From Pannonibacter carbonis (GTDB taxonomy: Bacteria > Pseudomonadota > Alphaproteobacteria > Rhizobiales > Stappiaceae), in assembly GCF_003012935.1 (NCBI RefSeq), contig NZ_PUDR01000002.1, forward strand, positions 1 to 64,000: 64,000 nt of DNA, given 5' to 3'. Below the pieces are notes generated by a model. The model saw nothing but the letters and a program-made list of their open reading frames with translations, was not told the DNA's origin and did not search any database. Every line of letters begins with the position of its first letter. The stretch's first letter is position 1. Below, piece after piece: positions 7,661 through 15,050 of this stretch. A program made the position numbers and the translations under genes.

Positions 7661-9592
7661 TTATGCTGTCCGGACCGATCCGCTCATGTCACGGCCCAGA
7701 GCTTCGAACACGGTGACGAGAATGCCCTCTGACGTCAGCAGCGCATCCTTGTACATCTGCTCCGGCTTGTCCTGATCCTGATAGCGATCCGGCAGGCGCA
7801 TGCACCGGACCTTGAGACCACGGTCAAGCGCGCCGATATCGGCGAGCGCGGTCAGGACATGGCTGCCAAAGCCTCCGACAGACCCTTCCTCGATCATTAC
7901 CAGCACTTCGTGTTCGCGGGCGAGCCGTGCGATCAGGTCCATGTCCAGCGGCTTGGCAAAGCGGGCATCGGCAACGGTGGTCGAGAGCCCCGCAGCGTCC
8001 AGCTCGTCGGCGGCTTTCATGCATTCCGCCAGACGGGTTCCGAAGGACAGCAACGCAACCTTGGTGCCTTCCTTGCGGATCACGCCCTTGCCGATCTCAA
8101 GCACCTGGCCACGCTCGGGCAAATCAATGCCCACGCCTTCACCACGCGGATAGCGGAAGGAAATCGGCCCTTCGTCATAGGCCGCAGCCGTCGCCACCAT
8201 ATGCCGCAGCTCCGCCTCATCGGAGGCGGCCATCACGACAAAGCCGGGCAGGCAGGCGAGAAACGCCGTGTCGAAAGAGCCTGCATGGGTCGGTCCGTCC
8301 GCGCCGACAAGACCGGCGCGATCGATGGGGAACCGGACAGGAAGCCCCTGGATCGCGACGTCATGGACCAACTGGTCATAGCCGCGCTGCAGGAATGTGG
8401 AGTAGATGGCACAGAATGGCTTGTAGCCTTCGCTGGCAAGACCGGCGGCAAAGGTGACGGCATGCTGCTCGGCGATGCCCACGTCAAAGACGCGTGCCGG
8501 CATGACCTGCTGCATCAGGTCCAGACCTGTCCCATCCGGCATGGCGGCGGTGACGGCAACGATCTTGTCGTCGTGTTCGGCCTCCTGGATCAGGGACTGG
8601 GCGAAAACGGAGGTGTAGCTGGGGGCATTGGCCTTGGGCTTGGCCTGCTTGCCGGTGATGACATCGAACTTCGCGACGCCATGGTACTTGTCCTTGGCGC
8701 CTTCCGCCGGCGCGTAGCCCTTGCCCTTCTGGGTCACGACATGGATCAGCACCGGCCCTTGATGCGTGTCACGCACGTTCTTCAGAACCGGGAGAAGATG
8801 CTCCAGATTGTGACCATCCACCGGGCCGACATAATAGAAGCCCAGCTCCTCGAACATGGTCCCGCCGGTCCAGAAGCCCCGCGCGTATTCTTCCGCGCGC
8901 GCCGCCTTCTCCTGCAAGGGACGCGGCAAAGCCTTGGCAATGTGCTTGGCCGCATCGCGCAGAGATTTGTAGGTTGGCCCGGACACCAGCTTGGCCAGAT
9001 AGGCCGACATCGCGCCCACCGGCGGGGCGATCGACATGTCATTGTCGTTCAGGATCACTATCAGGCGCGAGTTCATCGAGCCTGCGTTGTTCATGGCCTC
9101 ATAGGCCATGCCTGCGGACATCGCGCCATCGCCGATGACAGCAATGACGTTGTTCTTGCGGCCGTCCAGATCCCGGGCCACTGCCATGCCGAGGCCTGCC
9201 GAGATCGACGTCGAGGAGTGCGCCGCGCCAAAGGGGTCGAATTCGCTCTCGCTACGCTTTGTAAACCCGGACAAACCGTTCGGCTGTCTCAGGGTGCGGA
9301 TGCGGTCGCGGCGCCCGGTCAGGATCTTGTGCGGGTAGCACTGGTGGCCGACGTCCCAGATCAGCCGGTCGTCCGGCGTGTTGAAGACGTGATGGATCGC
9401 CACGGTCAATTCAACGACGCCAAGGCCGGCACCAAGGTGGCCGCCGGTCTGGGACACGGCATCAATGGTTTCTGCGCGCAGTTCCTGAGCCAGTTGGGGC
9501 AGGTCGGCTTCGGGAATCGACCGCAGCACCGAAATATCAGTCAGCAGATCGAGCAGGGGGGTATGCGGCTTGACGGACACGCTCTCAACCAC
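7661..9592 (-). CDS. dxs: 1-deoxy-D-xylulose-5-phosphate synthase
   Basis: The 643-residue enzyme condenses pyruvate and glyceraldehyde 3-phosphate to DXP, the first step of the MEP isoprenoid pathway, using thiamine diphosphate. Seen here are the N-terminal [18 protein letters not shown], the thiamine-binding [18 protein letters not shown], the pyrimidine-binding domain with [13 protein letters not shown], and [15 protein letters not shown]. Length matches the family. The start is a GTG at 9592; a second GTG at 9580 has better spacing from an upstream GGAG and may be the true start. It belongs to the alphaproteobacterial deacetylase-xseB-dxs-tlyA cluster. Confidence 0.97.
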   Translation of the reverse strand: MVESVSVKPHTPLLDLLTDISVLRSIPEADLPQLAQELRAETIDAVSQTGGHLGAGLGVVELTVAIHHVFNTPDDRLIWDVGHQCYPHKILTGRRDRIRTLRQPNGLSGFTKRSESEFDPFGAAHSSTSISAGLGMAVARDLDGRKNNVIAVIGDGAMSAGMAYEAMNNAGSMNSRLIVILNDNDMSIAPPVGAMSAYLAKLVSGPTYKSLRDAAKHIAKALPRPLQEKAARAEEYARGFWTGGTMFEELGFYYVGPVDGHNLEHLLPVLKNVRDTHQGPVLIHVVTQKGKGYAPAEGAKDKYHGVAKFDVITGKQAKPKANAPSYTSVFAQSLIQEAEHDDKIVAVTAAMPDGTGLDLMQQVMPARVFDVGIAEQHAVTFAAGLASEGYKPFCAIYSTFLQRGYDQLVHDVAIQGLPVRFPIDRAGLVGADGPTHAGSFDTAFLACLPGFVVMAASDEAELRHMVATAAAYDEGPISFRYPRGEGVGIDLPERGQVLEIGKGVIRKEGTKVALLSFGTRLAECMKAADELDAAGLSTTVADARFAKPLDMDLIARLAREHEVLVMIEEGSVGGFGSHVLTALADIGALDRGLKVRCMRLPDRYQDQDKPEQMYKDALLTSEGILVTVFEALGRDMSGSVRTA

Positions 9593-9679
9593 TCCAAATG
9601 GGCGCAGACAAGCACCGACGCTTACACGAAGGGCGCAAGGGGCGCAAACCCTGCGACACGAAGGATATAGGGCGGTGCG

Positions 9680-9708
9680 GCTATACAGCTCGCGCTGTGA
9701 TTGAACAA
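9680..9708 (-). promoter_or_regulatory. weak candidate promoter of dxs
   Basis: On the minus strand TTGTTC (9708-9703) and TATAGC (9685-9680) are separated by 17 bases, about 90 bases upstream of the dxs start. Both hexamers are imperfect. Confidence 0.3.
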
Positions 9709-9724
9709 AAACGAAGTCAGTTTA

Positions 9725-9843
9725 TTTTGTCACCCGCTTGGGTGATGCGGCTCGGTAAAAAATGTCATAATGGTTTTGCGTGGTCGATGGGGCCACGTGC
9801 ACAGTGATAACTGGGGCCGTGCTATGCGCGGCCCCGTTTTTTT
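9725..9843 (+). ncRNA. candidate small RNA ending in a strong terminator
   Basis: The terminator at 9812-9843 works only on the plus strand, yet no plus-strand gene lies upstream. The AT-rich segment around 9710-9780 could hold a promoter (for example CATAAT near 9764), giving a transcript of roughly 60-120 bases that includes the CGTGG/CCACG stem. The 5' end is a guess. The only hard evidence is the orphan terminator. Confidence 0.35.
9812..9843 (+). terminator. orphan intrinsic terminator
   Basis: GGGGCCG (9813-9819) pairs with CGGCCCC (9829-9835) and is followed by G and seven T (9837-9843). On the opposite strand there is no T run after the stem, so it is directional. No protein gene on the plus strand ends here. 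Confidence 0.75.
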
Positions 9844-9918
9844 AAGTCTGCACATATTGATATGTAGTATTTCGTACGTAGAAACAATGAGGCCTTGCGG
9901 TCGGTTTTCTTGCCGTTT

Positions 9919-11052
9919 TCAATAAAGTGCCGAGATGCGGAACATCAGCTGATACAGCTCGGTCTGTGATCCTGCTCCGGTCTTTTCAAAAATGCGGCGC
10001 AGATGCGTCTTGCCGGTGTTTCGCGTAATACAGAGCGTTTCGAGGGTTTCGGTCAGGGAGCCGGTCATGGCGAGGTAATAGGCAAGCCGGGCCTCGCTTT
10101 TCGACAGGCCAAAGACGGACTGGAGTGCATCGCGGGCATCGCGCGAAATTGCCGGTGCTTCGCGAAGCGTGATGAGCACATGGCCGTCCGAAGGCTCGGC
10201 GTCGAGCCCAGGCACCGGCCACACCGTCCGCAGGACAAATCGGCAAAGGGCACCGTCAAACCGGCTGTGCAGGCTGTCGCGGATCTGGATTGCAGGTGGC
10301 GGCCCCGACCGATCATGTTGCCGGACCTCCTCGAGCAACTCGTCCAGGAGTTCGTCAACATCCTTGGGCACGATCTGCAGCCGGCCGCTGCGGGTATCAA
10401 ACAGGTCGGCAGCAGCGAGTGCTTCGATGCCCCCTGGCGTTGTTGCGACCACGCGGCGCATTTCATCAATCAGAATCGCATTGCCGCCATCATGCCGCGT
10501 CAGCATCCGCTGGCGCTGCAGGTCGAGCATGTGGTTGCGGCGTTGCCCGGCCAGTTCCAGGCCCTGCCCAAGAGCCTGTAGAAGGCGGCGGGTGAACGGA
10601 AAATTCGCCGCTGAGAGACCGGGGCTGCCAGGCATTGACAGAAGCATGAAGATATCCCGCCCGCCGCCATTGGCCCGGACGGCGGCCAGAAGTCCATGCG
10701 TCTGTACCAGGTCACTGTGCGGGCCAGCCCAGAGCAGGTCGTCGATCTGTGAGGTGAGTGCCTGCTTGCAGTAGGGCGTTTGCAGTTCGGCCTCGTTGAG
10801 CATGAAGCCAAGCATCGAACGGCCGCTGGCTGTCTTGAGGGCGACCAGCAATTGCAGGGGCACAAGAGCCTGTTCCGGCGAACAATAGCGGCCTGTGTGC
10901 CGCCCGCCGGCAGAAAACTCGAACAGATAAGCTGTCCCGCCAAGTTCCGCCCCGATCCGGACAGCCGCATCCGGCCACATGGCAGGGGCATTCACCGCAG
11001 CGTAGAGGCTGTCGATCAGCGCATCACGGGGGTCATCGTCGGGTTGCGTCAT
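9919..11052 (-). CDS. LuxR-type helix-turn-helix regulator
   Basis: The 377-residue product has a C-terminal LuxR-like HTH (about residues 310-372: FGLSKSEARLAYYLAMTGS, then TRNTGKTHLRRIFEKTGAGSQTEL). The N-terminal 290 residues are a probable sensory region without a recognised domain; they start with a DALIDSLYAAVNAPAMWPDA segment seen in many alphaproteobacterial orphan LuxR proteins. No autoinducer-binding motif was recognised. It sits between xseB and dxs in the same orientation, a place usually empty in this cluster. Targets are unknown. Confidence 0.8.
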   Translation of the reverse strand: MTQPDDDPRDALIDSLYAAVNAPAMWPDAAVRIGAELGGTAYLFEFSAGGRHTGRYCSPEQALVPLQLLVALKTASGRSMLGFMLNEAELQTPYCKQALTSQIDDLLWAGPHSDLVQTHGLLAAVRANGGGRDIFMLLSMPGSPGLSAANFPFTRRLLQALGQGLELAGQRRNHMLDLQRQRMLTRHDGGNAILIDEMRRVVATTPGGIEALAAADLFDTRSGRLQIVPKDVDELLDELLEEVRQHDRSGPPPAIQIRDSLHSRFDGALCRFVLRTVWPVPGLDAEPSDGHVLITLREAPAISRDARDALQSVFGLSKSEARLAYYLAMTGSLTETLETLCITRNTGKTHLRRIFEKTGAGSQTELYQLMFRISALY

Positions 11053-11125
11053 GTCGGGACAGAACTCCCGGCCCTCACTGCCTCATGCGGGCCATGCAGC
11101 CCTTGTCGGCCAAAGTCTTGCCTGA

Positions 11126-11377
11126 TCAGCTTTCCGGATCAAGGGGGGTGGTTCCTTGCGCCCGGCCATCGGCGCCGAGCTGAATTTTCTCGACCTTTTC
11201 CTCGGCCTGTTTCAGCAGCCGGTCGCAATGGGCACGCAACTGGGCCCCGCGCTCATACATCTCGATGCTCTTTTCCAGCGGCACGTTGCCCTGTTCCAGC
11301 GCCTGGACGATCTGCTCAAGCTGACGCAGAGCCTCCTCGAAGGAAAAAGCGGCGAGATCGGCGGGCATCTGGGTCAT
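11126..11377 (-). CDS. xseB: exodeoxyribonuclease VII small subunit
   Basis: From the ATG at 11377 the 83-residue product has the XseB helical core: FSFEEALRQLEQIVQALE, then GNVPLEKSIEMYERG and LRAHCDRLLKQAEEKVEKI. It forms with XseA the nuclease that degrades single-stranded DNA; xseA is not in the window. The longer frame to 11449 begins with unrelated basic residues and is rejected. It follows the deacetylase gene, as usual in alphaproteobacteria. Confidence 0.92.
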   Translation of the reverse strand: MTQMPADLAAFSFEEALRQLEQIVQALEQGNVPLEKSIEMYERGAQLRAHCDRLLKQAEEKVEKIQLGADGRAQGTTPLDPES

Positions 11378-11519
11378 GGCGTGGCTCACAGAAACAACGA
11401 TGGAACAGCCTCGGCTGGCGGGCCGCAACCCTCGCTGCAACCGCGCCAAAGGTCAAGAGCCGGTGCCGCATCGCAGATGTGGCTCACCGTTTATTCCGGC
11501 GCTGGCTGTTCGGCGCGCG

Positions 11520-12449
11520 CTAGCCTGTCATCAGGGTCATGACATGGGCCGCCGTCGAGCGGGCAAGTCCTTCAAGATCGTAGCCGCCCTCAAGAATGGA
11601 TACGACATGCCCATTGCCGTGGCGATCGGCGACATCCATCAACTGTCGGGTGATCCAGCCGAAATCGGCCTCCAGCAGGGCAAGCCCGCCGAGCGGATCG
11701 CGGGCATGGGCGTCGAAGCCCGCCGAGATCAGGATCAGTTCCGGGGCAAAATGCTCCAGTCGCGGCAGCACGGCCGTTTCCACGGCTTCGCGAAATATGG
11801 CGCCGTCGTCGCCGGCGGCCAGCGGCACGTTGACAATCGTATCGGCGTCGCCCCGCTCGTCTGCCGCACCGCTGCCAGGATAAAGCGGCATCTGATGGGT
11901 GGAGACATACATCACCGAGGGATCGGCCCAGAAAATATCCTGGGTGCCATTGCCGTGATGCACGTCGAAATCAACGATGGCGACCCGGCCAAGGCCATAG
12001 CGTGCCTGTGCGTAGCGGGCGGCGATGGCAACATTGTTGAAAAGGCAGAACCCCATGGCGCGATCATGCTCGGCATGGTGGCCCGGGGGGCGCGAGGCGA
12101 CGAAGGCGTTGCCAACCTTTCGGGTCAGGACTTCATCGACGGCCCGGCACGCACCGCCGACGCCGCGCAATGCGGCCTCCCAGCTTCCCGGCGACATGGT
12201 CGTGTCCGCGTCGATCCGCACCAGGCCTTCCTGCGGTGCCGCCTTGTAAAGCCGGTCGATATAGGCACCTGGATGCGCGCGGGCGATGTCCTCGATTGCG
12301 CCTATCGGCGCCGTGTCGCGCTCCAGCGACTGAAACCGCTCGTGTTCCAGAACCCGGTCAATCGCCCGCAACCGATCCGGCCGTTCTGGATGGCCAATCG
12401 GCGTCAGATGGTCAAGGAAGCAAGGATGGGAAATATACAGGGTGGACAA
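11520..12449 (-). CDS. histone deacetylase family protein, class II-like
   Basis: The product (309 residues from TTG 12449) is a zinc-dependent deacetylase-fold hydrolase. Visible motifs are PERPDRLRAID, the active-site RPPGHHAEHDRAMGFCLFNN, the zinc-binding IVDFDVHHGNGTQDIF, and SAGFDAHARDPLGGL. Bacterial members act on acetylpolyamines, acetylated acids such as acetoin derivatives, or proteins; the substrate cannot be told. TTG 12449 is favoured because GGAG lies five bases upstream; an ATG at 12503 lacks a binding site and adds 18 unlike residues. It heads the xseB-dxs cluster. Confidence 0.9.
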   Translation of the reverse strand: MSTLYISHPCFLDHLTPIGHPERPDRLRAIDRVLEHERFQSLERDTAPIGAIEDIARAHPGAYIDRLYKAAPQEGLVRIDADTTMSPGSWEAALRGVGGACRAVDEVLTRKVGNAFVASRPPGHHAEHDRAMGFCLFNNVAIAARYAQARYGLGRVAIVDFDVHHGNGTQDIFWADPSVMYVSTHQMPLYPGSGAADERGDADTIVNVPLAAGDDGAIFREAVETAVLPRLEHFAPELILISAGFDAHARDPLGGLALLEADFGWITRQLMDVADRHGNGHVVSILEGGYDLEGLARSTAAHVMTLMTG

Positions 12450-12591
12450 GGCGGCTCCGGGGCGGCGCGAGACTGAAAGTCGAGAGCCGTCAGTGAGCGT
12501 CATGATGCAAGGCCTGTCAATGCGTCAGGTCAAACACCGGCCGAATGGTGAGATAGGGCTTTTGCCAAGCATGCGCCTGGAAAAGGCACAG

Positions 12592-12621
12592 AAAAAAGGA
12601 CCTGGCCGCAAGGCCAAGTCC
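12592..12621 (-). terminator. intrinsic terminator of the candidate small RNA
   Basis: On the minus strand GGAC-T-TGGCC pairs with GGCCA-G-GTCC (one mismatch) around a four-base loop, followed directly by six T. Confidence 0.7.
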
Positions 12622-12690
12622 TCTGGAAGGTGCGAGCATCGCTATGCTCGAGGGGAGGTCCGCTGCATCACCCGTCTAACTATTGAATAC
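12592..12690 (-). ncRNA. candidate trans-acting small RNA with a CCUCCCC motif
   Basis: Read on the minus strand, the segment has a single-stranded CCTCCCC (12658-12652), then a hairpin CGAGCAT-N4-ATGCTCG (12650-12633), a short linker, and a terminator hairpin (12621-12598) ending in six T (12597-12592). An exposed anti-Shine-Dalgarno CCUCC stretch between hairpins and a terminator is typical of alphaproteobacterial regulatory RNAs such as the AbcR and CcsR types. I could not fix the 5' end; about 12690 is assumed. No protein gene on this strand explains the terminator. Confidence 0.45.
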
Positions 12691-13073
12691 GTGATTCCGT
12701 CGCGGAACGTCGAGCGGATTACCGTAATATACGCCGGCAAAACTGTGAATAAGCGAGACCTGCAGATAATATCAATGGAGCAAATTCAGCTTGAGATTTT
12801 TAGAATTGCGTAAGGTTTTGAGGTGTTAACTCGCAAGTTACACAGAATTCTCGATACTGCCGGTTAAAAATTATGTGAATAGGCAAAATTTCGTGAAAAT
12901 TTAACACGCATGTTGGTAATTTAACTTTAGGGAATGCTTCATTTTTTTCGAATATAGTCGATCTCAATGGTGCGGTTCCCCATTCCTGGAGCAAGAGTCT
13001 CGCCGCCATACAGGAGGTCCGACCCGGATCACTTGCAAAGTCTTTTACCGATCGTCAGACGCAGGAGCATACA

Positions 13074-13853
13074 ATGCGGAATATGTTGCGGGTGAGTGTG
13101 AGCTTCTTTCTGGTGTCTGCCGCATGTTTGACGGCCAATGCAGCCGAGATCAAAATTCTCGCAGGCGACCTGCCGCCGATGATGAATGCGGACGGCACGG
13201 GCCGCGAAGCCGAAATCATCAAGACGACTTTGGAGCGCTGTGGCCATACAGTGAAATTCGAAGTTCAGCCCTTCACGCGCCACTGGGCCAGTTTCAAGGA
13301 CGGTGCCGGCGATGCCGTAACAACCGTTCCTCCTGGCTTCCCGCTTCCCGGCACACCGACGTCCCAATACATTGCGTATCAGAACGGCGTCGCGTTCCTT
13401 GCCTCGCGTCCGCAACCGTTCGAAGCTCTCGGCGATCTCAAGGGCAACAGCGTTGTGGCCTTCAAGGGCGCCGCTGAAATCATTCCGGGCTTCGGTGATG
13501 CCAGCAAGGGCTTCTCCGAGTACCGCGAGATGGCGGATCAGATTACCCAGAACAAGCTCGTCTTTGGCGGGCGTGCGGCTGCTGCCGTTGGCGACGGCAT
13601 GATCTTTGCCGAATACAGCCGGCAGCTGAAAGAAAGCAAGGAAGCGCTGCCGTTCGATCCGAACCAGCCGGTCCGCTTCAATGCGCTGTTCGAGCCGTCG
13701 CCCTATGTCATGCAGTTCCGGGACCCGGCCCATGCAGCCGACTTTGAACGCTGCTTCAAGGAAGCTGAAGCGGACGGCACGATTGCCAACATCAACAAGG
13801 CCTGGGTCGACAAGTACCGCGACACCCTTGGCTCGTCCTATCTGAACTACTGA
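13074..13853 (+). CDS. periplasmic solute-binding protein, SBP_bac_3-like
   Basis: The 259-residue protein has a signal peptide (residues 1-23, ending ANAAE) and a type 2 periplasmic-binding fold with ILAGDLPPMMNADGTGREAEII at the start of the mature part and GLGSSYLNY-like end DTLGSSYLNY. AGGAG six bases before the ATG supports the start. No ABC permease or ATPase gene is adjacent, so it may be an orphan binding protein or a non-transport sensor. Cys residues at the 'ERCGH' and 'ERCFKE' positions could form a disulfide. The ligand is unknown; amino acid is the family default. Confidence 0.8.
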   Translation: MRNMLRVSVSFFLVSAACLTANAAEIKILAGDLPPMMNADGTGREAEIIKTTLERCGHTVKFEVQPFTRHWASFKDGAGDAVTTVPPGFPLPGTPTSQYIAYQNGVAFLASRPQPFEALGDLKGNSVVAFKGAAEIIPGFGDASKGFSEYREMADQITQNKLVFGGRAAAAVGDGMIFAEYSRQLKESKEALPFDPNQPVRFNALFEPSPYVMQFRDPAHAADFERCFKEAEADGTIANINKAWVDKYRDTLGSSYLNY

Positions 13854-13874
13854 TATTGAAGACCTGCGCCGGGA

Positions 13875-14876
13875 TCAGCTGCGTGGCGCAGCGGCCCGGC
13901 GCAGGCGGTCATTGATCGCCTCGCCGAGATCCCTTTCAGGAACTGGTTGCACCGCGATGGTTGCTGCGCCCGAGCGGTCGAGAATTCGCAATCCCTTGAA
14001 CAGGTTGGCTGCGGCCTCCGCAAGGTCTCCTGCAACGGACAGGTTGAACACCTGAACTGCATGGCCGGCGTTCACCGGTGGCACCGACCCAAATGCGAGC
14101 AAGGCCTCGCCCGGCTGCACGTCCTTTGCATCAAGGCGCACATGCGCGCCGGGGGCATAATGCGATGTCATCATGCCAGGAGCCATCGGAGCGGCGTCAT
14201 CCGTCTCCGCGACGACCAGCGGCTCACCAAGAACAGTTTCAATTGCAGACCGCGGCAGGCCGCCGGGCCGAAGCAGTGTCGGGCGCGGGCCTGCCAGGCT
14301 GACAATTGTGGACTCCAGCCCGATCGGGCAGGAGCCGGCATCGATCACATGGGCAAGCTTGCCTGCAAGGTCACCGATGACGTCATCTGCCGTGGTCGGA
14401 CTGATCTTGCCAGACAGGTTGGCGCTCGGTGCCGCCAGCGGCCGTCCACTGGCCTCGGCCAGCCAGCGCATCACCGGAGCGTCTGGAACCCGCAGCGCCA
14501 GTGTCTCCAGTCCGGCTGTCACCAGATCCGCAATCGGCGAGCCTTCCCGGCGCGGCACCACGAGCGTCAGCGGGCCCGGCCAGAAAGCATTGGCCAATCT
14601 CAGGGCGCGCTCGTCGAAGATGCCATGGCACCGGGCGGCCTCAAGGCTTTCGACATGCGAAATCAACGGGTTGAAGCTCGGTCGCCCTTTCGCGGCATAA
14701 ATGCCCGCGCAGGCAATGCCATTGGTTGCATCGGCCGCCAGACCATAGACGGTCTCGGTCGGCACCCCGACCAATGCCCCGGCCGCCAGCGCATCGGCAA
14801 CCGGCTGCAGCAATTTCGAGGTCATCCATGCGGTGGACTTCAAATCCACGGACCAGCGTTGCATTGTGATGGTCAT
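13875..14876 (-). CDS. L-threonylcarbamoyladenylate synthase, Sua5 type
   Basis: The enzyme makes threonylcarbamoyl-AMP from threonine, bicarbonate and ATP for the t6A37 modification of tRNAs. The N-terminal TsaC/YrdC domain is seen in VGVPTETVYGLAADATN, KGRPSFNPLISHV and PSANLSGKISPTTADDV, with the conserved SCPIGLESTIVSL. A C-terminal Sua5 domain follows, starting near LRPGGLPRSAIE and APGMMTSHYAPGAHV, so this is the long Sua5 form, about 334 residues from ATG 14876 (GAGG five bases upstream). ATGs at 14864 and 14825 are also possible. Confidence 0.93.
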   Translation of the reverse strand: MTITMQRWSVDLKSTAWMTSKLLQPVADALAAGALVGVPTETVYGLAADATNGIACAGIYAAKGRPSFNPLISHVESLEAARCHGIFDERALRLANAFWPGPLTLVVPRREGSPIADLVTAGLETLALRVPDAPVMRWLAEASGRPLAAPSANLSGKISPTTADDVIGDLAGKLAHVIDAGSCPIGLESTIVSLAGPRPTLLRPGGLPRSAIETVLGEPLVVAETDDAAPMAPGMMTSHYAPGAHVRLDAKDVQPGEALLAFGSVPPVNAGHAVQVFNLSVAGDLAEAAANLFKGLRILDRSGAATIAVQPVPERDLGEAINDRLRRAAAPRS

Positions 14877-14936
14877 CCCGGCCTCATCGAAGGCAGGCTC
14901 TGCCCTGAGCAAAGGCTACCGACGGGTAATGGTATT

Positions 14937-14954
14937 GACGTTTACGTAAACGTC
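14937..14954. promoter_or_regulatory. 18-bp palindromic operator, LiuR-like
   Basis: GACGTTTAC followed by GTAAACGTC is a perfect palindrome without spacer, about 100 bases upstream of the acyl-CoA dehydrogenase start. Sites with a TTTACGTAAA core are known for MerR-family LiuR-type regulators of branched-chain or fatty acid catabolism in proteobacteria. No MerR gene is in the window. Confidence 0.6.
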
Positions 14955-15050
14955 TATACGTTCGCCTGAAATCAAGAACGTTGCGCGGCGTTTTGGGGGC
15001 TAGGCCCGCTGCCGTCAAGCGGCAAGCGCTCGCGCAAGAGGGAGAAACCG

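Larger units (their letters stand above)
9593..9918. other. intergenic stretch between dxs and the LuxR-type gene
   Basis: No convincing protein gene. It carries a weak minus-strand promoter for dxs, a short stem CGTGG/CCACG near 9780-9796, and a strong plus-strand intrinsic terminator at 9812-9843. Base composition drops to AT-rich around 9700-9780 and 9837-9880. Confidence 0.6.
12450..13073. other. intergenic stretch between divergent genes, with a candidate small RNA
   Basis: Over 600 bases without a convincing protein gene. The part at 12590-12690 holds the small-RNA candidate on the minus strand. The part at 12720-12960 is strongly AT-rich and probably contains promoters for the plus-strand binding protein gene at 13074. 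The open frames here have no domain or binding site. Confidence 0.6.

Noticed and set aside
9598-9807. 69-residue plus-strand frame over the orphan terminator region
   Set aside because: No binding site and no domain; a noncoding RNA explains the terminator better.
12800-13009. 69-residue minus-strand open frame in AT-rich DNA
   Set aside because: No ribosome binding site or family; it lies in the probable promoter region of the gene at 13074.
14078-14700. long overlapping open frames opposite sua5
   Set aside because: They are frame shadows of the sua5 coding sequence, with high Arg/Ala/Pro and no family match.
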